A DNA stretch of 64,000 nt from positions 124,001 to 188,000 of the forward strand of contig JAIOKI010000014.1 of assembly GCA_028335825.1 (NCBI GenBank). The letters run 5' to 3'. Position 1 is the first letter of the stretch. Every line of letters starts with the position of its first letter. The DNA is from Nosema muscidifuracis. Its lineage: Eukaryota; Microsporidia; Nosematidae. The notes under the pieces were generated by a model. The model was given only the letters and a program-made list of their open reading frames with translations. It was not told where the DNA came from and did no database searches. Both the position numbers and the translations under genes were made by a program. Shown here piece by piece: positions 60,114 to 64,000 of this stretch.

Positions 60114-61427
60114 ATGCATAATTATGTCCCAGATCTTCCACTAAAAGATATTGTCCAATATTTTAATGATATAGAAATTGAGTTACGTCAATCTGATATA
60201 CTTAAACCAAGCAACATGTTTTTATTAAGATTATATGAAAATTTATTAATATATTTCACTAATACTGAAATAGATTGCACTATCGACGAATCTTTGTATC
60301 AAATGATAATTTACAAAAGAATGTACACTTTTTTAACTAAAATTGGGCTAACTAATTTTAATATTAAAGATTTGAATTGTGAAAGTAGACGATTAATTAA
60401 TATACTTAGTTATGTAGTTAATTATTCAATGTACAGGGATACAAAAAAAGGAATTTATCATAAAATCAAACAAATGAATGATGAAAAAAATGTTTTAAAA
60501 GATGACATTGAGAAGAAAATTAAGCAAAGAGAAAAAGAAATAAAAAATCTTAAAAATAATCTGAGTGTTCAGAACAAAAACAAAGATAATCTTGAAAAAG
60601 AAATTATTGATCTTGATAATGAATTAAAAGAAATTATAAAAATACAACGAGGACTTGTTAATGAAACAGAAAAAATGAAAATGGATCGAGATGAGTTAAA
60701 TGATAAATTAAATTCGTATCAGTTGCTTATAATGAATCTTAAACAAGAAATTGAATGTTTAAAAACACAAATAGTTAGTGATCCAACTAAATTAGTTTCT
60801 TTATTGAAAGAAATGAAAGAATTATTAAACAAAGAAAATTTCTCATTAAAGAATTTGGAGAATGAAAATGTCAATTTGACTAACAGAATTAATTTCTTTA
60901 CAAAATCCAAAGAAGATTTTAAATCATTAATTAGTAAAAGTGTTTTACTTAATAATATTAGTATAGATATTGATAATATTGAATCTTTTATAAGTAATAC
61001 GGATATAGTTATACAAAATATTGAAAGTACAATAAATGCTAGTAAAATAAGATTAAATTATATAATTAGACAGATTAGTCATATTGAAAGTAAAATATAT
61101 AATTTACAAGAGAATGATAAAAAGTGTACAGAAGAAATTTATGGAAAAATGGATAAATTAAAAGGAGATTACAAGGATATATCAAAAAAAAGAAATACTA
61201 CACAAGATTTGATTGATGAAAATATTAAGAAGTGTAAGAATTTAGAATATGAGATTATTAAAATTAAAAATGAGCATGAGTGTTATGTAAACGATATTAT
61301 TAACTTATTGAACAATATAAAAGATAATCAAGCATATTATTTAATAATATACGAAGAAATTTGTAATAAAATTCTAAAAAATATCTTTAATGAAATGCTA
61401 AATAAATATTCTTTAACTGAATTATAA
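60114..61427 (+). CDS. NUF2: Kinetochore protein Nuf2
   Basis: A 437-residue subunit of the Ndc80 complex, which links centromeres to microtubules. The N-terminal calponin-homology domain is recognisable: PLKDIVQYFNDIEIELRQSD, ILKPS, then YKRMYTFLTKIGLTNFNIKD and RRLINILSYVVNYSMYRD. From about residue 120 to the end it is a long coiled coil for pairing with Ndc80. Length is close to yeast Nuf2 (451). CCC lies five bases before the ATG. It is divergent from the TRM732-like gene. Confidence 0.93.
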   Translation: MHNYVPDLPLKDIVQYFNDIEIELRQSDILKPSNMFLLRLYENLLIYFTNTEIDCTIDESLYQMIIYKRMYTFLTKIGLTNFNIKDLNCESRRLINILSYVVNYSMYRDTKKGIYHKIKQMNDEKNVLKDDIEKKIKQREKEIKNLKNNLSVQNKNKDNLEKEIIDLDNELKEIIKIQRGLVNETEKMKMDRDELNDKLNSYQLLIMNLKQEIECLKTQIVSDPTKLVSLLKEMKELLNKENFSLKNLENENVNLTNRINFFTKSKEDFKSLISKSVLLNNISIDIDNIESFISNTDIVIQNIESTINASKIRLNYIIRQISHIESKIYNLQENDKKCTEEIYGKMDKLKGDYKDISKKRNTTQDLIDENIKKCKNLEYEIIKIKNEHECYVNDIINLLNNIKDNQAYYLIIYEEICNKILKNIFNEMLNKYSLTEL

Positions 61428-61725
61428 TTTCTTATGTTTTTTCTTAATTTTTAGAAATATTTCTTTATTAACTATCTTCTCATCTATAAAATATTTATTT
61501 ATTAATTATCTTCTCATCTATTTAAAATATTTCTTTAGTAATTATCTTCTTATCTACTTAGAAATATTTCTTTAGTAATTATCTTCTCATCTACTTAAAG
61601 TATTTCTTTAGTAAATTACATTATACATTTTTCCATATAATTTTTTTAAAAAACCGAACCTTTTTTATGAAAGCATTTAAAAAGATGACAAAATTATTTT
61701 TAAAAATTCACTTGAAAATTGTATT
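61428..61725. repeat. AT-rich tandem repeat
   Basis: About five units of aatatttctttagtaattat plus cttctcatcta at 61440-61615. The last 60 bases hold an ATG (61667) with a weak CC upstream that reads 22 codons. Confidence 0.85.
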
Positions 61726-62010
61726 ATGGATCTGAACAAGATAATATCAAAGATAGAAGACAAGAATAATGAAATATTCCCTTATGCTGAAATAAACAAG
61801 TTTATAAAAAATTGTGAACAAACTGTAGTGGATGCAGATGATATTAAAATTCCTAAAGAATATTTAAATTACGTTATTGAAAACAAAGAAGTTTTAGGAT
61901 ATTTTAAAGAGAAAGATGCAAAAGCTGATGAAGCAGAAGATGTAGATCTTAGTAGAAAAGAAGTGATTAATAGATATAAAAAAGGTATTGAAGATATTTT
62001 AAAAGAATAA
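61726..62010 (+). CDS. Small hypothetical protein
   Basis: A 94-residue acidic protein, MDLNKIISKIEDKNNEIFPY onward, predicted helical, with an Asp/Glu/Ala-rich centre (DAKADEAEDVDLSRKE) and a basic helical end. No membrane span or known motif. The nearest CCC-like signal is about 60 bases upstream and belongs to a different ATG, so the start is uncertain. It lies between NUF2 and ISD11, all on the + strand. Function unknown. Confidence 0.5.
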   Translation: MDLNKIISKIEDKNNEIFPYAEINKFIKNCEQTVVDADDIKIPKEYLNYVIENKEVLGYFKEKDAKADEAEDVDLSRKEVINRYKKGIEDILKE

Positions 62011-62163
62011 ATGTAGATTAATATTTTCACATATGCAATTTATTTTAATTTTTAAACTTAAATTAAAAATTCGCATTTATTTTTATTGAATTTTTTAATT
62101 TTTAAGACTTATTTTTAAAATTCGCATTTATTTTATAAAATATTTTTTTTTATTTCGTTACAA

Positions 62164-62168
62164 CCCCC
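62164..62168 (+). promoter_or_regulatory. CCCCC start signal of ISD11
   Basis: Five C four bases before the ATG at 62173. Without splicing, that ATG reads five codons to a stop. The signal is therefore evidence for the intron. Confidence 0.75.
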
Positions 62169-62172
62169 TTCA

Positions 62173-62426
62173 ATGCTCCCTCAACAGTAAATACTTTGTA
62201 TAACAGTCTACTTAGTACAGTTAAAAAGTTTAAATCTCCAGCATATAAGATATTTTTTGAAAGGAAGATCGAAGAAGATTACAAAGATTTGAAAAAAAAT
62301 TCTAATGATGGAAAAAAAAGTTGTGTAGTAAATAAATATTTAGAAAAACAGAAAGATCTTCTTGATGTTATGAAAAGACAGACTGTGATTTATAATATGT
62401 TCTATGATGATAAGAATGAAATTTAA
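62173..62426 (+). CDS. ISD11: ISD11/LYRM4-like mitosomal Fe-S assembly protein, two exons
   Basis: Exon 1 is 62173-62186 and exon 2 is 62207-62426, joined over a predicted 20-nt intron to give 77 residues. The product begins MLPQHLLSTVKKFKSPAYK. It aligns along its length with Isd11: LLxxxKKF, then a Phe/Tyr-Arg-Lys block (FFERKIEEDY), then KDLLDVMKRQTVIYNMFYDD matching the Isd11 IIRRQxxIxxLYxxxK end. Exon-1 residues LPQH fall where the family has its LYR motif; L is kept and YR is replaced. Isd11 stabilises the cysteine desulfurase Nfs1, in microsporidia inside the mitosome. The start is fixed by the C5 signal. Confidence 0.8.
62187..62206 (+). other. Predicted 20-nt spliceosomal intron in ISD11
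   Basis: The interval begins GTAAAT and ends TATAACAG, so a TAAC branch-point-like element abuts the 3' AG, as in known very short microsporidian introns. Removing it joins the CCC-signalled ATG to the ISD11 frame. Retaining it gives a stop after five codons. Confidence 0.75.
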
Positions 62427-62707
62427 TTAATTTTCAATAAATAGACTAAATTTACATATAAAAAATATTTGATGATATCTTAATTTTATATAATAAGTCA
62501 TATAAAAATATTTGATGATATCTTAATTTTTATATAATAAGTACATATCAATTATTTTACATAACCTAATTTTTATACAATAAGTCATATAATAAATACA
62601 TATAAAAAATATTTGATATAATAAGTACATATCATTAATTATTTTACATAATAAGTACATATCAGTTATGTTATTAAACTAAATATAAATAATATTTAAA
62701 ATATTTT
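62427..62707. repeat. AT-rich spacer with tandem units
   Basis: Convergent spacer with two near-identical units (aaaatatttgatgatatctt plus aattttatataataagt) at 62458-62545, followed by related degenerate units. Nothing else seen. Confidence 0.8.
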
Positions 62708-64000
62708 TTAATACAAAGACTCAATTATATTTTGTAAATTGAGTACTGTGTTACTTTCAGCTTTATCTGTAGGTGAATATTTTTGTAAAATAACTTCTAA
62801 CGTATTTTTACTAGGAACATAAAAAACGTTATTTTTTGACATGAAAATTTTGTCATTAACTAAAAAAAACTTTGCGTTGTTAATTTGTCCAATATCAGCT
62901 TTAGATGGTGACATAACAATCTTCTTCTTTAATTCAGTTAATTTTTTTTGTAAATCTTTAATAGATCCAATATCATATTCAAAGATTTTACCAATATTTT
63001 CTACCGCTTTTTTTCTTGAATTAAGAAGTTTAACTATCTCATTAGATTTATGTTCTAAAGATTTAACTTTCTTAATCTCATTCAATATAATATCTCTAAA
63101 TATATTCGTGGCCATATAACAATTTATAAAAAACTCAGCAAGACTAATTCTTATTAGAACTGTAGTATCAGAATCAAAGGGACTCTTTTTATTTAATACG
63201 TTATAAAAACTTAAAATTGTCTTATTATCAGTATTTTTATACATATCTAACAATAACATCCTAGATTTAAGTTTCCATCCTCGCATTCCTACCTCATTTC
63301 CTATAATTATTTCATTACTTTTATAATCTTCTGATACGGAATCCATGACAGATTTGACATTTGATAATAAATTATTAAATCCGATCGTTTTTTTTTCTTC
63401 AAGAAGATTTTCTATAAGAAATCCATGTATAGCTCCAATAATATCAGAAATGTAAGGTTGTTCTTTAAAATTTCGTACGAGTTTCGAGATCGAAACACTG
63501 TTAAATATTTTACTTGGACAAAAATTAAAAATAAATGAATAAATTCTTAAGATTTTGTTGACGTGTTTAAAATCAAAACCAGATATTTCATAAATTTCAG
63601 ATGTAGGTATTTCAAGACAAATATCAGAATTTTTTATATTCTTAATATTTTTACTTACAAAAGGTTCAGCTTCTATTTCTTCTTTTTGAGTTTGAGGAGG
63701 AGTAACTTCTTCAAGAATATATTCTTTATCAAAGGTTACTTTTGATGGTTCAACTACCTGCATTTCTTTTTCAATTATTTGATTATTAAATCCTTCTAAT
63801 TCATCTGATGAAGTAAATTCTAAAAAATCTTTCGAATATTTTAAATATTCTTTTAAATTAGATTTGTCTGTTATAAAGTTAAATATATTTTTTTTTAGCA
63901 GCTTGACTCCAAATTGTGATTCGTAGGTTATAAAAAGTATAAAATCTTTTATGATGCTTTTATCTACACTCTCTTTCCTTATAATATTAAGGAATTTACT
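62708..64000 (-). CDS. DDT-domain chromatin protein, partial (5' end beyond window)
   Basis: The minus-strand frame is open from its stop at 62708 to the right edge at 64000, at least 430 residues, so the N-terminus is missing. ATG at 63763 is internal, because coding-like sequence continues upstream of it (LEGFNNQIIEKEMQVVEPSK). Near the middle, KILRIYSFIFNFCPSKIF, then SISKLVRNF and IIGAIHGFLIENLLEE, fit the DDT domain (LLxVWxFLxxF ... HxxLLxxL). The following GMRGWKLKSRMLLLDMYKN resembles the WHIM motif found in ISWI partners such as Itc1/Acf1. A coiled coil lies near the end. It would cooperate with a remodeller ATPase. Confidence 0.68.
   Translation of the reverse strand, partial: SKFLNIIRKESVDKSIIKDFILFITYESQFGVKLLKKNIFNFITDKSNLKEYLKYSKDFLEFTSSDELEGFNNQIIEKEMQVVEPSKVTFDKEYILEEVTPPQTQKEEIEAEPFVSKNIKNIKNSDICLEIPTSEIYEISGFDFKHVNKILRIYSFIFNFCPSKIFNSVSISKLVRNFKEQPYISDIIGAIHGFLIENLLEEKKTIGFNNLLSNVKSVMDSVSEDYKSNEIIIGNEVGMRGWKLKSRMLLLDMYKNTDNKTILSFYNVLNKKSPFDSDTTVLIRISLAEFFINCYMATNIFRDIILNEIKKVKSLEHKSNEIVKLLNSRKKAVENIGKIFEYDIGSIKDLQKKLTELKKKIVMSPSKADIGQINNAKFFLVNDKIFMSKNNVFYVPSKNTLEVILQKYSPTDKAESNTVLNLQNIIESLY

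Noticed and set aside
61667-61740. A second possible 20-nt intron (61721-61740) joining an upstream ATG to the gene at 61726
   Set aside because: The frame works, but the donor GTATTA and acceptor GAACAAG lack the GTAAAT and TAAC-AG form seen in ISD11, and the upstream signal is weak.
1-64000. Transposons, viral relics, CRISPR arrays or rRNA
   Set aside because: No transposase, integrase, reverse transcriptase, capsid-like frame, regular spacer-repeat array or rRNA core was seen on either strand.

Overview
The window looks like nuclear DNA of a microsporidian. It is extremely AT-rich, almost intronless, and carries compact, shortened versions of fungal/eukaryotic housekeeping genes. A run of three or more C lies within about 20 nt upstream of most start codons (GGG on the + strand for minus-strand genes). 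This is the known microsporidian CCC start signal, and here it settles several start codons. Gene content fits: 26S proteasome ATPase, cyclophilin, V-ATPase a-subunit, mevalonate kinase, cis-prenyltransferase, acetyl-CoA synthetase and mitosomal ISD11, with no mitochondrial respiratory genes. The species cannot be named from sequence alone. No transposon, viral relic, rRNA or CRISPR was seen.

Layout. 1-5.3 kb: a gene-poor flank, a seven-TM protein, and two paralogous unknown genes enclosing a cyclophilin and a LOA1-like acyltransferase whose 3' ends overlap antisense. 5.4-10 kb: a class V-like myosin convergent with the tRNA deaminase TAD2. 11-16.3 kb: membrane proteins (including YOP1) and several unrecognised genes. 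16.7-26.6 kb: a cyclin-like protein, RPT6, PSO2/SNM1 nuclease, a degenerate MSH5-like MutS protein and INO80. 27-37 kb: a secreted repeat/coiled-coil protein, cis-prenyltransferase, an SFP1-like zinc finger, tRNA-Ser(UGA), SHP1/p47 and LSM2. 37-48 kb: V-ATPase a-subunit, mevalonate kinase, acetyl-CoA synthetase, ARV1, DOA1/PLAA, a U1A/U2B''-like RRM protein and DUS1. 48-64 kb: a tethering-complex-like protein, SEC12-like, a diflavin-reductase module without its flavodoxin half, an LCL3-like nuclease, VID27, YIF1, a 53-residue gene, a TRM732/THADA-like protein, NUF2, ISD11 and a DDT-domain protein running off the right edge.

Themes. Mevalonate kinase and cis-prenyltransferase belong to isoprenoid/dolichol supply. 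YOP1, YIF1, SEC12 and ARV1 belong to ER/Golgi membranes. SHP1 and DOA1 are both Cdc48 cofactors. TAD2, DUS1 and the TRM732-like protein are tRNA-modification factors. INO80, the DDT protein, PSO2 and the MSH5-like protein handle chromatin or DNA. LSM2 and the RRM protein imply RNA processing, in line with the most notable find: a predicted 20-nt intron that interrupts ISD11 fourteen bases after its ATG.

Three conserved genes (acetyl-CoA synthetase, DOA1, TRM732-like) are each split by one small frame change in a short simple-sequence run. Nearly every gap over 250 bp holds its own private tandem repeat, and several repeats have captured pieces of a neighbouring gene's end, start signal or interior. 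Two stretches (about 535-850 and 43566-43880) are much more base-balanced than ordinary spacer and are the best places to look for unannotated RNA genes.
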